A DNA stretch of 64,000 nucleotides from Tepidiphilus margaritifer DSM 15129 (GTDB taxonomy: Bacteria > Pseudomonadota > Gammaproteobacteria > Burkholderiales > Rhodocyclaceae): NCBI RefSeq assembly GCF_000425565.1, contig NZ_AUDR01000013.1:310001-374000 (forward strand), read 5' to 3'. The position numbers and the translations under genes are program-made. Below, in pieces: positions 46,835 to 60,842 of this stretch. Numbering within the stretch: position 1 is the stretch's first letter; every line of letters begins with the position of its first letter. The notes beneath the pieces were generated by a model. That model made no database searches. It had not been told where the DNA came from and saw nothing but the letters and a program-made list of their open reading frames with translations.

Positions 46835-47899
46835 TCAGCGTACTTGCTGCGCGAGTTCGCCCGAGCGGTAGCGCTCGGCCATCTTTTCGAGCGGAATCGG
46901 CTTGATCTTGCTTGCCATGCCGGCACAGCCAAACGCCTCGTAGCGCGACTTGCACAGGGCCTTGGCCGCGGCGCGCGCCGGTTTGAGGTATTCGCGAGGG
47001 TCGAACTTGTCGGGCGATTCGGCGAAGAAGCGGCGGATCGCGCCGGTCATCGCCAGACGGATGTCGGTGTCGATGTTGATCTTGCGCACGCCGTAGCGGA
47101 TGGCGGTCTGGATCTCCTCGACGGGCACGCCGTAGGTTTCTTTCATGTCGCCGCCGTAGCGCCGGATTTCTTCGAGCAGCTCCTGCGGCACGCTGGAGGA
47201 GCCGTGCATGACGAGGTGGGTGTTGGGCAGCCGGGCGTGGATTTCCTTGACGCGCTCGATGGCCAGGATGTCGCCGGTGGGCTTGCGCGAGAATTTGTAG
47301 GCGCCGTGGCTGGTGCCGATGGCGATCGCCAGGGCGTCGCACTGCGTGGCGCGCACGAAGTCGGCGGCCTGCTCGGGGTCGGTGAGCAGCATCGAGTGCG
47401 CGAGCGTGCCGGCCGCGCCGATGCCGTCTTCTTCGCCTGCCTTGCCGGTTTCGAGCGAGCCCAGACAGCCGAGCTCGGCTTCGACCGTCACGCCGATGTA
47501 GTGGGCGAATCGCACCACTTCCTGGGTGACGGCCACGTTGTACTCGTAGGAGGAGGGCGTCTTGCCGTCTTCCAGCAGAGAGCCGTCCATCATCACGCTG
47601 GTGAAACCAGAGCGGATGGCGGTCATGCACACGGCCGGGGTCTGGCCGTGATCCTGGTGCATCACGACCGGCAGATGGGGGTAGGATTCGACCGCGGCGA
47701 GCAGCAGGTGGCGCAGGAAGGGTTCGCCGGCATACTTGCGCGCACCGGCCGAGGCTTGCATGATCACGGGGCTGTCGGTCTCGGCCGCGGCCTCCATGAT
47801 CGCCTGCACTTGTTCGAGGTTGTTTACGTTGAAGGCGGGAATGCCGTAGCCGTGTTCGGCGGCGTGATCGAGCAGCTGGCGCATCGAGACGAGGGGCAT
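46835..47899 (-). CDS. fba: fructose-bisphosphate aldolase, class II
   Basis: A Zn-dependent aldolase of 354 residues used in glycolysis, gluconeogenesis and the Calvin cycle (CbbA type). [36 protein letters not shown] with Asp/His, [29 protein letters not shown] and [16 protein letters not shown] with Zn histidines are present. AAGGAG precedes the ATG. It follows pyk after 38 bases on the same strand. Confidence 0.95.
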   Translation of the reverse strand: MPLVSMRQLLDHAAEHGYGIPAFNVNNLEQVQAIMEAAAETDSPVIMQASAGARKYAGEPFLRHLLLAAVESYPHLPVVMHQDHGQTPAVCMTAIRSGFTSVMMDGSLLEDGKTPSSYEYNVAVTQEVVRFAHYIGVTVEAELGCLGSLETGKAGEEDGIGAAGTLAHSMLLTDPEQAADFVRATQCDALAIAIGTSHGAYKFSRKPTGDILAIERVKEIHARLPNTHLVMHGSSSVPQELLEEIRRYGGDMKETYGVPVEEIQTAIRYGVRKINIDTDIRLAMTGAIRRFFAESPDKFDPREYLKPARAAAKALCKSRYEAFGCAGMASKIKPIPLEKMAERYRSGELAQQVR

Positions 47900-47937
47900 G
47901 GGACGTTTCTCCTTGAAGCGGATCGTTCGGGCGGATT

Positions 47938-49389
47938 CTACACCGGCGGAACGGCGGCCCGCAGGGTCTGGCCGACGCGCACGATCTTGAGGGTGTTGGT
48001 GCCGCCGGGCACGCCGATGGGTTCGCCGATGGTGAGCGCGATGAGATCGTCGTAGGCGACGATGCCGCGCTCGAGCAGGATCTTCTCCGCCTCCCATAGC
48101 ATTTCGTCACGGTCCTGGTGGACTTGCGACACGAGGATGGGCGTGACCTGCCGAAAGAGCGTCATGTGGTTGCGCGTGTGCTCGTCGGGGGTGAGGGCGA
48201 AGATGGGCACGCCGCTGTTGATCCGGCTCATCCACAGGGCGGTGGCGCCGGTCTGGGTCATGGCGGCGATCGCCTTGACGCGCAGGTGCCAGCCGGTCCA
48301 GATCGCCGACATGGCGATCGCTTCGTCGATGCGAGTGAAGACCCGATCGAGCAGCTCGCGATCGAGCGAGCTCTCCTGGGAGCGTTCGGCTTCGAGGCAG
48401 ACGCGGTGCATGGCTTCTACCGTCTCGACCGGATAACGGCCGCTGGCGGTCTCGGCCGAGAGCATGACTGCGTCGGTGCCGTCGAGCACGGCGTTGGCCA
48501 CGTCCGAGACCTCGGCGCGCGTGGGCACCGGGCTCTCGATCATCGATTCCATCATCTGCGTGGCGGTGATGGCGAGCCGGTTGTGCTCGCGCGCGAGCCG
48601 CAGCATCTTTTTCTGTAGCGCCGGTACCGTGGCATCGCCCACTTCGACGGCGAGATCGCCGCGTGCGACCATGATGCCGTCGCTTGCCTGCAGGATTTCC
48701 TCGAGGTTTTGCACTGCCTCGATGCGTTCGATCTTGGCGATGATGAGTGCGTGCCCGCCGGCGGCGCGCATGAGCTGGCGGGCCATGTAGATGTCGGCGG
48801 CGTTCTTGGGGAAGGACACGGCGAGGAAATCGACGTCGAGTTCGGCGGCGAGACGGATGTCTTCCATGTCCTTGGCGGTGAGCGCCGGGGCCGAGAGGCC
48901 GCCGCCCTGCCGGTTGATGCCTTTGTGATCGGAGAGCACGCCGCCCACGAGCACCGTGGTATGGATGCGATCGCCGGCGACGTAATCGACCTGCAGCCGG
49001 ATTTTTCCGTCGTCGAGCAGCAGCACGTCGCCGGGGCGGACGTCACGCGGCAGATCGGGGTAGTCGAGCCCGACGCGGGTTTCGTCGCCCACGGGGCAGT
49101 GGACGTCGAGCACGAATTTCTGCCCGCGCTCGAGCGTGATTTTTCCGTGGGCGAATTTGCCGATGCGGATCTTGGGCCCCTGCAGATCGCCGAGTAGCCC
49201 CACGGGCCTTTCCCGTTCGAGGGCGAGCTCGCGCACCAGACGGGCGCGGGCACGATGCTCGTCGGGGCTGCCGTGGGAGAAGTTGAGCCGGGCGACGTCG
49301 AGCCCGGCATCGATCATGCGGCCGAGCACCTCAAGGCTGGAGCTCGCCGGCCCGAGCGTGGCGACGATCTTGGTGTGGCGTAGCGACAT
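47938..49389 (-). CDS. pyk: pyruvate kinase
   Basis: A 483-residue glycolytic kinase. [79 protein letters not shown] and the C-terminal [15 protein letters not shown] region are standard. GGAG lies before ATG 49389. pyk-fba forms a two-gene unit closed by a terminator. Confidence 0.95.
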   Translation of the reverse strand: MSLRHTKIVATLGPASSSLEVLGRMIDAGLDVARLNFSHGSPDEHRARARLVRELALERERPVGLLGDLQGPKIRIGKFAHGKITLERGQKFVLDVHCPVGDETRVGLDYPDLPRDVRPGDVLLLDDGKIRLQVDYVAGDRIHTTVLVGGVLSDHKGINRQGGGLSAPALTAKDMEDIRLAAELDVDFLAVSFPKNAADIYMARQLMRAAGGHALIIAKIERIEAVQNLEEILQASDGIMVARGDLAVEVGDATVPALQKKMLRLAREHNRLAITATQMMESMIESPVPTRAEVSDVANAVLDGTDAVMLSAETASGRYPVETVEAMHRVCLEAERSQESSLDRELLDRVFTRIDEAIAMSAIWTGWHLRVKAIAAMTQTGATALWMSRINSGVPIFALTPDEHTRNHMTLFRQVTPILVSQVHQDRDEMLWEAEKILLERGIVAYDDLIALTIGEPIGVPGGTNTLKIVRVGQTLRAAVPPV

Positions 49390-49550
49390 GGGGGCTCCGA
49401 ATGGACGGGGCAAAGGCATTTGCATCCGTTCATTGTAGCAAGAAGGCGCTTTGCCGCCGTATCCCTGGCGAAACACCTTTTTACCCCTGGCGAGCGCTCG
49501 TGACGCTATCCTGCAGTCAGGAAAAAGACAGCTTGGTCGGAGGAAGGATC

Positions 49551-49868
49551 ATGAATACGAAGAAGAAGGTTGCCGCTTTGGGATTGCTGGCTTTGTTGGG
49601 GAGTTCGGCGGTATGGGCCGGGGGGCCGTGGCACGATGCATATCGGGGACGGTATGAACCGGACTACCGCGCCCATTTCGATCGCGGCCATCACTACGGC
49701 TGGGACCGGCATTGGGATCGCCGCCCGGTGACGGTGGTGCGCGAGCGCACTGTGATCTATCGCGACTGGGCGCCGCCGCCGCGGGTGGTGGAGTATCGCT
49801 ATGCGCGGCCGTACTACGAACCGGGCGTGACGATCGACGTCTCGCCGATCTTCATTCCGTTCCGGTGA
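49551..49868 (+). CDS. small secreted protein rich in Arg, Tyr, His and Trp
   Basis: A 105-residue protein with a signal peptide ([20 protein letters not shown]). The mature part is dominated by aromatic and basic residues ([40 protein letters not shown]). Similar short exported proteins are frequent in betaproteobacteria but have no known function. A very good GGAGGAAGG site precedes the ATG. Its last 17 bases overlap the end of hemF on the opposite strand. Confidence 0.75.
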   Translation: MNTKKKVAALGLLALLGSSAVWAGGPWHDAYRGRYEPDYRAHFDRGHHYGWDRHWDRRPVTVVRERTVIYRDWAPPPRVVEYRYARPYYEPGVTIDVSPIFIPFR

Positions 49869-50814
49869 GGGGCGTTTCGGCCGAGCGCTCGGCCCAATCG
49901 CGCGGCTCGAGTACCTCGTAGAGCGCCGCCTCGGGGCTGCCGGGCTCGGGGTGCCAGTCGTAGCGCCAGCGCGCGAGCGGCGGCAGCGACATGAGTATGG
50001 CCTCGGTGCGCCCGCCGCTTTGCAAGCCGAAATGGGTGCCGCGATCCCACACGAGGTTGAATTCCACGTAGCGACCGCGGCGGTAGGCTTGGAAGTCGCG
50101 CTCGTGCTCGCCATAAGGGTGGGTGAGCCGTCGCTCGAGGATGGGGAGATAGGCCGGCAGGAAGGCGTCTCCCACGGCTTGGGTGAGTCGCCAGGCCGAT
50201 TCGAAGGGGATGGTGCCGTCGGCACCCAGATCGTCGAAGAAGAGGCCGCCCACGCCGCGCGGCTCGTTGCGGTGTTTCAGGTAGAAGTACTCGTCGCACC
50301 AGCGTTTGTAGTGCCAGTACTGCGTTTCGTCGAAGCCCGCGCCCAGCACCGCGTCGCGGCAGGTGCGGTGAAAGTGGATGATGTCTTCGACGAAGGGGTA
50401 GTAGGGCGTGAGATCCATGCCGCCGCCAAACCACCACACGGGCGGCAGCCCTTCGGCGGTGGCGACGAAGGCGCGCACGTTGAGGTGTACGGTGGGGCAG
50501 TAGGGATTGCGCGGGTGCAGCACGAGCGATACGCCCAGCGCCTCGAAGGCACGCCCCGTGAGTTCCGGTCGCAGTGCGCTCGCCGAAGGCGGCAGGCTCG
50601 CGCCGCGCACGTGGGAGAAATTGACGCCGCCGCGCTCGAGCACTGGGCCGTCTTCGGTGATGCAGCTCACCCCGTCGCCGGTGAGCGCTTCGCCCTGTGG
50701 CCGTTCCCAGCGTTCTTCGCGAAACGGGCGGCCGTCGATTCTGGCAAGCACCGCCACGATGCGCGCCTGCAGCGCGAGGAAATGATCCCGGATCGCGGCG
50801 GTGTCGGGCGTCAT
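49852..50814 (-). CDS. hemF: oxygen-dependent coproporphyrinogen III oxidase
   Basis: Haem-pathway enzyme that needs oxygen; 320 residues. [60 protein letters not shown] and [20 protein letters not shown] are the family motifs. Presence implies aerobic life. The ATG overlaps the purD stop (ATGA). Confidence 0.96.
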   Translation of the reverse strand: MTPDTAAIRDHFLALQARIVAVLARIDGRPFREERWERPQGEALTGDGVSCITEDGPVLERGGVNFSHVRGASLPPSASALRPELTGRAFEALGVSLVLHPRNPYCPTVHLNVRAFVATAEGLPPVWWFGGGMDLTPYYPFVEDIIHFHRTCRDAVLGAGFDETQYWHYKRWCDEYFYLKHRNEPRGVGGLFFDDLGADGTIPFESAWRLTQAVGDAFLPAYLPILERRLTHPYGEHERDFQAYRRGRYVEFNLVWDRGTHFGLQSGGRTEAILMSLPPLARWRYDWHPEPGSPEAALYEVLEPRDWAERSAETPLTGTE

Positions 50815-52136
50815 GGGTGGTGGCGGTTGAGCGCCCGGTGGCCGATGTCGTGGCGCATCTGTTTGCCGGCGAACTCGATGCGGTCGGCCACGGTATAGGC
50901 GCGAGCGATCGCCTCGCGCAGTGTCTCACCGAGTGCGGTGACGCACAGCACCCGTCCGCCATTGGTGACGATCTGTCCTTCGCGCTCGGCGGTGCCGGCG
51001 TGAAAGACGAGCACCGGTTCCTTGGGTTCGAGGGGGGTGCATTCCTCGGGTAGCCCCGTGATGACGTCGCCTTTGCGCGGGGATTCCGGATAGCCGGCGG
51101 CAGCGAGTACCACGCCCACGGCCGGGCGACGGTCCCATTGCGCTTCGACTTCGAGCAGGGAGCCGGCAAGCGCCGCTTCGATGAGATCGAGGAGGTCGGT
51201 CTTGAGGCGCACGAGCAGCGGCTGCGCCTCGGGGTCGCCCAGGCGGCAGTTGAATTCAACCACCCGCGGTTCGCCTTGCGGCGAGATCATGAGTCCTGCA
51301 TAGAGGAATCCGACGTAGGGCGTGCCTTCGGCGGCCATGCCGGCGAGGGTGGGCTGGATGATCTCACGCATGACTCGGGCGTGCACGTCGGGGGTGACCA
51401 CCGGCGCGGGGCTGTAGGCGCCCATGCCGCCGGTGTTGGGGCCATGGTCGCCGTCGAGCAGGCGCTTGTGGTCCTGGCTGGTTGCCAAGGCCAAGGCGTT
51501 GCGCCCGTCGGCAATGACGATGAAGCTCGCCTCTTCGCCCTCCATGAATTCCTCGATGACGACCCGTGCGCCGGCATCTCCCATGGCGTTGGCCACGAGC
51601 ATGCGGTCGATCGCCTCGTGCGCCTCGGCAAGGGTCTGCGCCACTACCACCCCTTTGCCGGCGGCGAGCCCGTCAGCCTTGACGACGATGGGGGCTCCTT
51701 TGGCCTCGACCCAGGCGTGGGCCTGCGCAGCGTCGGCGAAGGTCTGGTATTCTGCCGTGGGAATCCCGTGGCGTTGCATGAAACGCTTGGCGAAATCCTT
51801 GCTTGCTTCGAGCCGGGCGGCAGCCTGGGTCGGGCCGAAGATCGCAAGCCCGGCTTCGCGGAAGGCATCGACGATACCGGCGGCAAGCGGTGCCTCCGGC
51901 CCGACGACGGTGAGATCGACGTGTTCTTGGCGGGCGGCGTCGAGCCATTGCTCGATCGTGCTCGCCGGTACGTTGCGGCATTTCTCCGTGCGGGCGGTGC
52001 CGGGGTTGCCCGGGGCGACGAGGACGTGCTGCACGCGCGGCGATTGGGCGAGCTTCCAGGCGAGCGCGTGTTCGCGCCCGCCGCTGCCGATGACCATCAC
52101 GGTGAGTCCGTGTTTCTTCATGAGGGGTTCGCTCAT
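50811..52136 (-). CDS. purD: phosphoribosylamine-glycine ligase
   Basis: Second step of purine synthesis; 441 residues with an ATP-grasp fold. [30 protein letters not shown]-type N-domain sequence, [36 protein letters not shown] and [16 protein letters not shown] are diagnostic. The ATG at 52136 is used; an ATG at 52121 is close and also possible. It follows purH after 14 bases. Confidence 0.95.
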   Translation of the reverse strand: MSEPLMKKHGLTVMVIGSGGREHALAWKLAQSPRVQHVLVAPGNPGTARTEKCRNVPASTIEQWLDAARQEHVDLTVVGPEAPLAAGIVDAFREAGLAIFGPTQAAARLEASKDFAKRFMQRHGIPTAEYQTFADAAQAHAWVEAKGAPIVVKADGLAAGKGVVVAQTLAEAHEAIDRMLVANAMGDAGARVVIEEFMEGEEASFIVIADGRNALALATSQDHKRLLDGDHGPNTGGMGAYSPAPVVTPDVHARVMREIIQPTLAGMAAEGTPYVGFLYAGLMISPQGEPRVVEFNCRLGDPEAQPLLVRLKTDLLDLIEAALAGSLLEVEAQWDRRPAVGVVLAAAGYPESPRKGDVITGLPEECTPLEPKEPVLVFHAGTAEREGQIVTNGGRVLCVTALGETLREAIARAYTVADRIEFAGKQMRHDIGHRALNRHHP

Positions 52137-52150
52137 TCTTCTGCAGATGC

Positions 52151-53734
<1,584 letters not shown>

Positions 53735-53755
53735 GATGATTTCCGTGCGTGAGGG

Positions 53756-54004
53756 TCAGCCGAGATGGTATTGCTGGATCTTGCGCCGTAGCGTGTTTCG
53801 GTTGATGCCGAGCATCTGTGCCGCCAGCGTCTGGTTGCCGTCAGCGCGGGCGAGGATGTAGCGGATGAGTTCGCTCTCGACCCGGTCCATCACCAGCGCG
53901 TACAGACCCGTGGGCGTCTGGCCCTCGAGGTCGTGGAAATAGCGCTCGAGCGTGGCGAGCACCGCCCGGCCGAGCTCGTCGCGGCATTCGGGCATCGGTT
54001 TCAT
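53756..54004 (-). CDS. fis: Fis-family DNA-binding protein
   Basis: An 82-residue nucleoid protein. The C-terminal helix-turn-helix is clear: ARADGNQTLAAQMLGINRNT then LRRKIQQYHLG. Fis bends DNA and controls rRNA and growth genes. The ATG overlaps the dusB stop, giving the classic dusB-fis pair. Confidence 0.94.
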   Translation of the reverse strand: MKPMPECRDELGRAVLATLERYFHDLEGQTPTGLYALVMDRVESELIRYILARADGNQTLAAQMLGINRNTLRRKIQQYHLG

Positions 54005-55014
54005 GCGCAGACCTCGTCGGTCGTTTCCAGGGGTTCGATCCCCCGGCTGGCGAGTTCGCCGAAGAATTCGTCGATCGCCTCGCGCTGTTCGGCCACCGTC
54101 TCGAGCCGGTTCATGCGTTGGCGGAAAGCCGCCGAGCCGACGAGGCCCTTGGTGTACCAGGAGATGTGCTTGCGCGCGACCTTCACGCCGGTCGTTTCAC
54201 CGTAGAAGGCATAGAGGTCTTCGAGGTGCTCGAGCAGCAGAGCCCGGATCTCGGCCGGCGAGGGCGGCGGCAGGTGCTCGCCGGTAGCGAGGTAGTGTTC
54301 GATCTCGCGAAAGAGCCAGGGGCGCCCCTGGGCGGCGCGGCCGATCATCACGCCGTCGGCGCCGGTGTAGTCCAGCACGGCGCGGGCCTTCTCGGGCGTG
54401 TTGATGTCGCCGTTGGCGATCACGGGAATGGAGACGAGGGTCTTCACCAGCGCGATGGTGTCGTATTCCGCTTCGCCCATGTATTGATCGGCCCGGGTAC
54501 GGCCGTGGATAGCGAGCGCCCGGATACCGCAGGATTCGGCGATGCGCGCCAGGCGCGGGGCGTTCTTGTTGGCGCGGTTCCAGCCGGTGCGCATCTTGAG
54601 CGTGACCGGGGTGTCGGGCACGGCGCGCACCACGGCTTCCAGGATGCGGGCGGCGAGCGCTTCGTCTTGCATGAGCGCCGAGCCGGCATAAACGTTGCAC
54701 ACTTTCTTCGCCGGACAGCCCATGTTGATGTCGATGATCTGCGCCCCGCGCTCGACGTTGTAGCGTGCCGCCTGCGCCATCATTTCCGGGTCGGCGCCGG
54801 CGATCTGCACGACGATGGGTTCGACTTCGCCCCTGTGGTCGGCCCGGCGCAGGGTCTTGGCGCTGCCATAGAGGAGCGAATTGGAGGTGACCATCTCGGA
54901 GACCGCCAGTCCCGCGCCCAGGCGCTTGCACAGCTGCCGGAAGGGGCGGTCCGTGACCCCCGCCATGGGGGCCACGAAGAGGTTGTTGCGCAGGCGAAAG
55001 CCGAGATAATCCAT
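54001..55014 (-). CDS. dusB: tRNA-dihydrouridine synthase B
   Basis: A 337-residue FMN enzyme reducing uridine in the tRNA D-loop. APMAGVTDRPFRQLCKRLGA, INMGCPAKKVCNVYAGSALM with the catalytic Cys, KMRTGWNRANKNAPRLARIA, and GADGVMIGRAAQGRPWLFRE bind FMN and substrate. No ribosome site is obvious; a TATACT on the minus strand at 55051-55056 could be its -10 box. Confidence 0.95.
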   Translation of the reverse strand: MDYLGFRLRNNLFVAPMAGVTDRPFRQLCKRLGAGLAVSEMVTSNSLLYGSAKTLRRADHRGEVEPIVVQIAGADPEMMAQAARYNVERGAQIIDINMGCPAKKVCNVYAGSALMQDEALAARILEAVVRAVPDTPVTLKMRTGWNRANKNAPRLARIAESCGIRALAIHGRTRADQYMGEAEYDTIALVKTLVSIPVIANGDINTPEKARAVLDYTGADGVMIGRAAQGRPWLFREIEHYLATGEHLPPPSPAEIRALLLEHLEDLYAFYGETTGVKVARKHISWYTKGLVGSAAFRQRMNRLETVAEQREAIDEFFGELASRGIEPLETTDEVCA

Positions 55015-55071
55015 CGCGGTGGGGTGTGTGTCGATCGTCGGGAACGGGCAAGTATACCCCAGCGCTCGCTG

Positions 55072-56757
55072 CTACGTATAGGAAATCTCGGGTTCGCGCC
55101 GTTGCAGGGTCGCGGCGTGTGCCAAGGCGTCCTCGAAGGTGCGCCGTACGTTCCCGCGGCCAATCTCGTCGAGGAATCCCGCCTTGCGCAAGGTGCGAAA
55201 AATTTCTCTATTCAGCTCGGCAAGCACGAGGGGAATGCCGCGCTTGCCGAGTTCTCGGGCGATGGCACGCAGGGTGTCCAGGCCCGAAGCGTCGATGCTC
55301 ACGAGTTTACCCAGGTCGAGCACGACTACGTCGGGCCAATCCTGGGTGTCGAGGAGCTCGTCGAGCTTGTGGATGGCGCCGAAGAAGAGTGCTCCGGAGA
55401 TGCGGTAGGCGGCCACGCGCAGGGTGCCATCCGGGCGCAGGAAGCGCGCCGCGTCGGGCCGTCGCTCGAGCGGCAGGCGATCCACGTGGGTGAAACGCGC
55501 CATCTGGTAGATGAAGGCGAGGCTTGCGAGCACCATGCCGACTTCGACGGCGATGGTGAGGTCGAAGAGCACGGTGAGCGTGAAGGTGGTGATGAGGATC
55601 ACGCGGTATTTCGTGCTGAAACGTCTGAGCGCGGCGATCGACATTTCGTGCCAATCACCCATGTTGATCGCCGTGACGAGCACGATGGCGGCGAGCGTGG
55701 TGAGCGGCACGTGCGCGGCGAGCGGCGCGAGCACGAGCACGATGGCGAGCAGGGTCAGGGAATGGACCATCCCGGCTACCGGACTGCGTCCGCCGGCGCG
55801 CACGTTGGTGGCGGTGCGGGCAATGGCGCCGGTGGCGGCGAATCCGCCGAAGAGCGGGGCGACGACGTTGGCGATGCCTTGGGCCATCAGCTCCTGGTTC
55901 GGATCGTGCCGATCGTCGATCATGCTGTCGGCCACCCGGGCCGAGAGCAGGCTCTCGATTGCGCCAAGCAGCGCGATGGCGATCGCCGGCGGCAGCAGTT
56001 GTCCCAATTTGGTGAGGTCGAATGCCGGGAAACTCGGCCTCGGGATCATTTGCGGGATACCGCCGAAGCGCGTACCGATCGTCTCCAGCGGCAGGGAGAA
56101 GAGCATGTTCACGGCGGTGGCGACGATCAGTACCGCCAACGGCCCTGGAATGCGACCGAGCCAGGCATTGCGCTTGGCGTAGCGGTTCCAAGTGAGCAGG
56201 AAGGCGAGCGAGGCGAGCCCGAAGGTGAGCGTAGGCCAGTGGATGGTGGGCAGCGCCGTGGCGAGCGCGTGCATCTTGCCGAAGAACTCGGCGGGGACTT
56301 TCTCGATCGCCAGCCCGAGGAAATCCTTGATCTGGGAGAGAAAGATGACGAGCGCGATGCCGTTGGTGAAACCGATCACCACCGGCAGCGGGATGAAACG
56401 GATGAGCGTGCCGAGCCGCGCTGCGCCCAACGCGAAGAGGAAGAGCCCGGCGAGCATGGTCGCCACCAGCAGGTTTGCCTCGCCGTGCGCGGCGACGATG
56501 CCGTAGACGATGGGGATGAAGGCGCCGGTGGGGCCGCCGATCTGCACGCGCGAGCCGCCTAGGGCCGAGATGAGGAACCCCGCGACGATGGCCGTCCAGA
56601 TGCCGGCCGAAGGGGACATGCCGCTGGCGATCGCAAAGGCCATCGCGAGCGGCAGGGCCAGCACGCCGACCGTGACGCCGGCCGAGAGGTCGGCGAGGAA
56701 CTGCCCGCGGTCGTAATCGCGCAGCGTTTCGATGAGACGCGGGCGGAAGAAGCTCAT
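55072..56757 (-). CDS. SulP-family anion transporter with STAS domain
   Basis: A 561-residue inner-membrane transporter with about 12-14 helices (residues 20-400) and a C-terminal STAS domain (about 440-550; [20 protein letters not shown]). SulP landmarks are [38 protein letters not shown] and [20 protein letters not shown]. Substrates in the family include sulfate, bicarbonate and dicarboxylates. Bicarbonate would suit an autotroph, but no adjacent carbonic anhydrase supports a choice. Its ATG overlaps the metG stop. Confidence 0.92.
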   Translation of the reverse strand: MSFFRPRLIETLRDYDRGQFLADLSAGVTVGVLALPLAMAFAIASGMSPSAGIWTAIVAGFLISALGGSRVQIGGPTGAFIPIVYGIVAAHGEANLLVATMLAGLFLFALGAARLGTLIRFIPLPVVIGFTNGIALVIFLSQIKDFLGLAIEKVPAEFFGKMHALATALPTIHWPTLTFGLASLAFLLTWNRYAKRNAWLGRIPGPLAVLIVATAVNMLFSLPLETIGTRFGGIPQMIPRPSFPAFDLTKLGQLLPPAIAIALLGAIESLLSARVADSMIDDRHDPNQELMAQGIANVVAPLFGGFAATGAIARTATNVRAGGRSPVAGMVHSLTLLAIVLVLAPLAAHVPLTTLAAIVLVTAINMGDWHEMSIAALRRFSTKYRVILITTFTLTVLFDLTIAVEVGMVLASLAFIYQMARFTHVDRLPLERRPDAARFLRPDGTLRVAAYRISGALFFGAIHKLDELLDTQDWPDVVVLDLGKLVSIDASGLDTLRAIARELGKRGIPLVLAELNREIFRTLRKAGFLDEIGRGNVRRTFEDALAHAATLQRREPEISYT

Positions 56758-58856
56758 TTGATTCTCATGCCGGGGAGGGCACCATCGTCGGGGGAAACGA
56801 GGTAGATGCCGGGGTGCTTGCCGTCGGGGTCGGAGGCGGCGAGCACCATGCCTTCGGAGATGCCGAACTTCATTTTGCGCGGCGCGAGGTTGGCCACCAG
56901 CACGACCAGCCGGCCGACGAGTGAGGCAGGATCGTAGGCCGCTTTGATGCCGGCGAAGACCTGCCGTACCCGGGCGCTGCCGTCTTCCTCGCGTTCGCCC
57001 GCGTCGAGCAAGAGCCGCAGCAGTTTGTCGGCGCCTTCGACCGGCTCTGCGGCGATGACGCGCGCCACGCGCAGGTCGACGGCGAGGAACTGATCGAGCG
57101 TGATCGGCGCCGCTGATTCGGGCTGCGTCGCAGCGGGTTTGGCAGGAGGGGTGATCGGGGCGAGGGCTTCGCGGTTGGCTTCGATGAGCGCGTCGATCGC
57201 CTTGCGTTCGATCCGGGTGAGGAGGTGCTCGTAGGATTCGATCCGGTGCCCGGCCGGTAGCGGTGCCCAGTCTTCCTGCCAGCACAGCGGTTCGATGGCG
57301 AGGAATCGCTCGACGCGCGCCGCGGTGCGCGGCAGGACGGGTTTGAGGAGGCGGGTGAGATCGCGAAACATGGTGAGCGCCGTGGAGCAGACACGGTGCA
57401 ACCGCTCGAGTTCCCCGCCCTTTGCCAATTCCCAAGGCTTGTGCTCGTTGATATAGTGGTTGGCGGCATCGGCGAGCGCCATCGCCTCGCGCAGCGCCCG
57501 GCCGTAGTCGGCGTCTTCGAATGCACGATGCAGCCGCTCGTCGCGGTGGGCGGCCTTGAAAGGGGCGAGCGCTTCGGCATCGACGGGTCCGAGCCGGCCG
57601 TCGAAGCGATCGACGATGAAGCGGGCGGTGCGGCTGGCGATGTTGACGTACTTGCCCACGAGGTCGCTATTGACCTTGGCGATAAGGTCGTCGAAACTGA
57701 GGTCGATGTCTTCGAAGGTGCCGTTCGATTTGGTGGCGAAGTAGTAGCGCAGCCATTCCGGGTCGAGCCCATGTTCGAGCCAGGAGCGGGCGGTGATGAA
57801 GGTGCCGCGGCTCTTGCTCATCTTGGCGCCGTCGACAGTGAGGAACCCATTGACGTACTCGCGCGTGGGCGTGCGGTAGCCGGAAAAGTGCAGCATCGCC
57901 GGCCAGAAGAGGGCGTGGAAGTAGAGGATGTCCTTGCCGATGAAATGCACCATCTCGGTGCCGGCTTCGGCGGCGCGGCGTGCGTCGATGTACTCGGCCA
58001 CGTCAAGGTTGCCGCGGCGCTTGGCGAGCGCCAGGAAACTCGCCAGATAGCCGATGGGGGCATCCAGCCAGACGTAGAAATACTTGCCGGGTGCGTCCGG
58101 GATCTCGAAGCCGAAGTAAGGGGCATCGCGCGTGATGTCCCAGTCCGAGAGGCGGTTCTCGCCTTCTTCGCCGAGCCATTCCCGGATCTTGTTGGCGGCC
58201 TCGAGGCTCAGGTGGGGTTCGCCGCGCGCGTTGGTGCCGCGCGTCCAGCGGCGCAGGAACTCCACGCAGCGGGGATCCGAGAGCTTGAAGAAGTAGTGCT
58301 CGCTCTTTTTGAGGATGGGCTTGGCGCCGGAGACGGCGGAATAGGGATTCTTGAGTTCGGTGGGCGAGTAGGCCGCGCCGCACGCCTCGCAGTTGTCACC
58401 GTATTGATCCGGCGCGCCGCAGCGCGGGCATTCCCCTTTGATGAAGCGATCCGGCAGGAACATGCCTTTGACCGGGTCGTAGAACTGCTCGATTTCGCGG
58501 GCCTCGATCAAGCCTGCCGCCTTGAGCTTGCGGTAGATGTCTTCGGCGAAAAAGCGGTTTTCTTCGCTGTGCGTGCTGTGGTAGTGATCGAAGGCGACGA
58601 GGAAGTCGGCGAAATCGCGGGCGTGTTCCTGTTGGACGCGGGCGATCAGCGCTTCGGGCGTGATGCCTTCCTTTTCCGCGCGCAGCATCACGGGGGTGCC
58701 GTGCGTGTCGTCGGCGCAGACGTAATGGACCGTGTGCCCGCACATGCGTTGGTAGCGCACCCAGACGTCGGCCTGCACGTAGCCTACGAGGTGGCCGAGG
58801 TGGATGTCGCCGTTGGCATAGGGCAGCGCGTTCGTGACGAGGATCTTGCGGGTCAT
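56754..58856 (-). CDS. metG: methionyl-tRNA synthetase
   Basis: Charges tRNA-Met; 700 residues, the long form with a C-terminal tRNA-binding (EMAP/Trbp111) domain (about 595-700). The class I motifs are [15 protein letters not shown] and [13 protein letters not shown] Zn knuckle [18 protein letters not shown] is complete with four Cys. Its minus-strand start is divergent from the tRNA-Leu gene. Confidence 0.97.
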   Translation of the reverse strand: MTRKILVTNALPYANGDIHLGHLVGYVQADVWVRYQRMCGHTVHYVCADDTHGTPVMLRAEKEGITPEALIARVQQEHARDFADFLVAFDHYHSTHSEENRFFAEDIYRKLKAAGLIEAREIEQFYDPVKGMFLPDRFIKGECPRCGAPDQYGDNCEACGAAYSPTELKNPYSAVSGAKPILKKSEHYFFKLSDPRCVEFLRRWTRGTNARGEPHLSLEAANKIREWLGEEGENRLSDWDITRDAPYFGFEIPDAPGKYFYVWLDAPIGYLASFLALAKRRGNLDVAEYIDARRAAEAGTEMVHFIGKDILYFHALFWPAMLHFSGYRTPTREYVNGFLTVDGAKMSKSRGTFITARSWLEHGLDPEWLRYYFATKSNGTFEDIDLSFDDLIAKVNSDLVGKYVNIASRTARFIVDRFDGRLGPVDAEALAPFKAAHRDERLHRAFEDADYGRALREAMALADAANHYINEHKPWELAKGGELERLHRVCSTALTMFRDLTRLLKPVLPRTAARVERFLAIEPLCWQEDWAPLPAGHRIESYEHLLTRIERKAIDALIEANREALAPITPPAKPAATQPESAAPITLDQFLAVDLRVARVIAAEPVEGADKLLRLLLDAGEREEDGSARVRQVFAGIKAAYDPASLVGRLVVLVANLAPRKMKFGISEGMVLAASDPDGKHPGIYLVSPDDGALPGMRIK

Positions 58857-58891
58857 CTCCGGTCCTGATCGTTGCGGCAGTGAGCTTGGAT

Positions 58892-58897
58892 TATAAT
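58892..58897 (+). promoter_or_regulatory. -10 box of the tRNA-Leu gene
   Basis: TATAAT 10 bases before the mature tRNA start. The -35 region is poorly conserved; TTGCGG lies only 14 bases upstream. Confidence 0.45.
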
Positions 58898-58907
58898 GGT
58901 TCGCCGT

Positions 58908-58992
58908 GCCCGGGTGGCGAAATTGGTAGACGCACCAGATTTAGGTTCTGGCGCCGCAAGGCGTGGGGGTTCGAGTCCCTTCCCGGGCACCA
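58908..58992 (+). tRNA. tRNA-Leu, anticodon UAG
   Basis: An 85-base gene with acceptor arms GCCCGGG/CCCGGGC, the class II D-arm TGGCGAAATTGGTAGACGCA, anticodon loop TTTAGGT (anticodon TAG) on stem CCAGA/TCTGG, a long variable arm (GGCGCCGCAAGGCGTG), and T-loop GGTTCGAGTCCC. The CCA end is encoded. It reads CUA/CUG-type leucine codons. Confidence 0.97.
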
Positions 58993-58995
58993 AGG

Positions 58996-59014
58996 GCACC
59001 GTTCGGGTGCTTTT
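58996..59014 (+). terminator. terminator after tRNA-Leu
   Basis: GCACC and GGTGC with a 5-base loop, then TTTTCTCTCTC, directly after the tRNA. Confidence 0.7.
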
Positions 59015-59041
59015 CTCTCTCGATTGCCTCGATGTTCTCGA

Positions 59042-59667
59042 TCAGCGTCGGCCGTAGCCGGCGATGGCTTCTTGCGCTTCGGCGATCTCTTCGTCCGTGA
59101 GATGGACCGGCTCGCCGAGCGTGCGGGCCCTCAGGTAGTGTTCGCACAGGGTTTCCAGCTCCTGCGCCAGGGCGAGCGCCTGGGGAAGGTCGCGGCCGCA
59201 GACGAGCATGCCGTGGTTGGCCATGAGGCAGGCGCGGCGGCCTGCGAGGGCTTCGAGCACGGCGTCCGACAGCGCCTGGGTGCCGAAACGGGCATAGCGG
59301 GCACAGCGCACGTCGGGACCGCCGAAGCGCAGGATCATGTAATGGAAAGGCGGGAGGTCGCGGCGATGGCAGGCGAGCGCCGTGGCCGCCGGGCTGTGGC
59401 AGTGGATGACGGCGCCGGCTTCGGGTCGGGTGCGGTAGAGGTCACGGTGGAAGCGCCATTCGCTCGAGGGGGGCCAGGGGCCGGAATGGTCGCCGTCGAG
59501 TGTCATCGGCACCATCATGTCGGCGGTGAGCTCCTCGGGCGCAATGCCGGAGGGGGTGATGAGGAAGCCGCCGGCGGTGCGCACGCTGAGGTTGCCGGCG
59601 CTGCCGGAGTTGAGCCCGGTTTCGGCCAGGCGCCGGGCGGCGGCAAGCAGCGCCAGGGCGGCATCGG

Positions 59668-59671
<4 letters not shown>
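59042..59671 (-). CDS. class II aldolase/adducin-family protein, FucA/Ald2-like
   Basis: A 209-residue cytoplasmic metal-dependent enzyme. NSGSAGNLSVRTAGGFLITP binds phosphate, SSEWRFHRDLYRTRP and AVIHCHSPAATALACHRRDL contain the catalytic Glu/His ligands, and ACLMANHGMLVCGRDLPQAL holds the third His. The SEWRFH segment is closer to L-fuculose-phosphate aldolase and Ald2 than to the dehydratase MtnB. Coupled to mtnA by an ATGA overlap, it would cleave 5-(methylthio)ribulose 1-phosphate or 5-deoxyribulose 1-phosphate. MtnB remains the alternative. Confidence 0.8.
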
Positions 59672-60744
<1,073 letters not shown>

Positions 60745-60842
60745 CGTGAGCCGAACGTCGATCTGGGCGAAGAAAATCATAGCACGACAGGAACATGGGC
60801 ACGCGCTACAATCGCTTTTTTGGTCCGATGCGGGATGCGGTG

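Noticed and set aside
54118-56562. An 814-codon open frame on the plus strand across dusB and sulP
   Set aside because: It is the mirror of two well-recognised minus-strand genes. Its product is low-complexity Gly/Glu/His/Arg without any domain, as expected for antisense frames in GC-rich DNA.
58908-58992. tRNA-Leu as attachment site of the integrase element
   Set aside because: The tRNA is about 4 kb from the integrase, with ordinary core genes between them, and I saw no repeat of its 3' end near the integrase.
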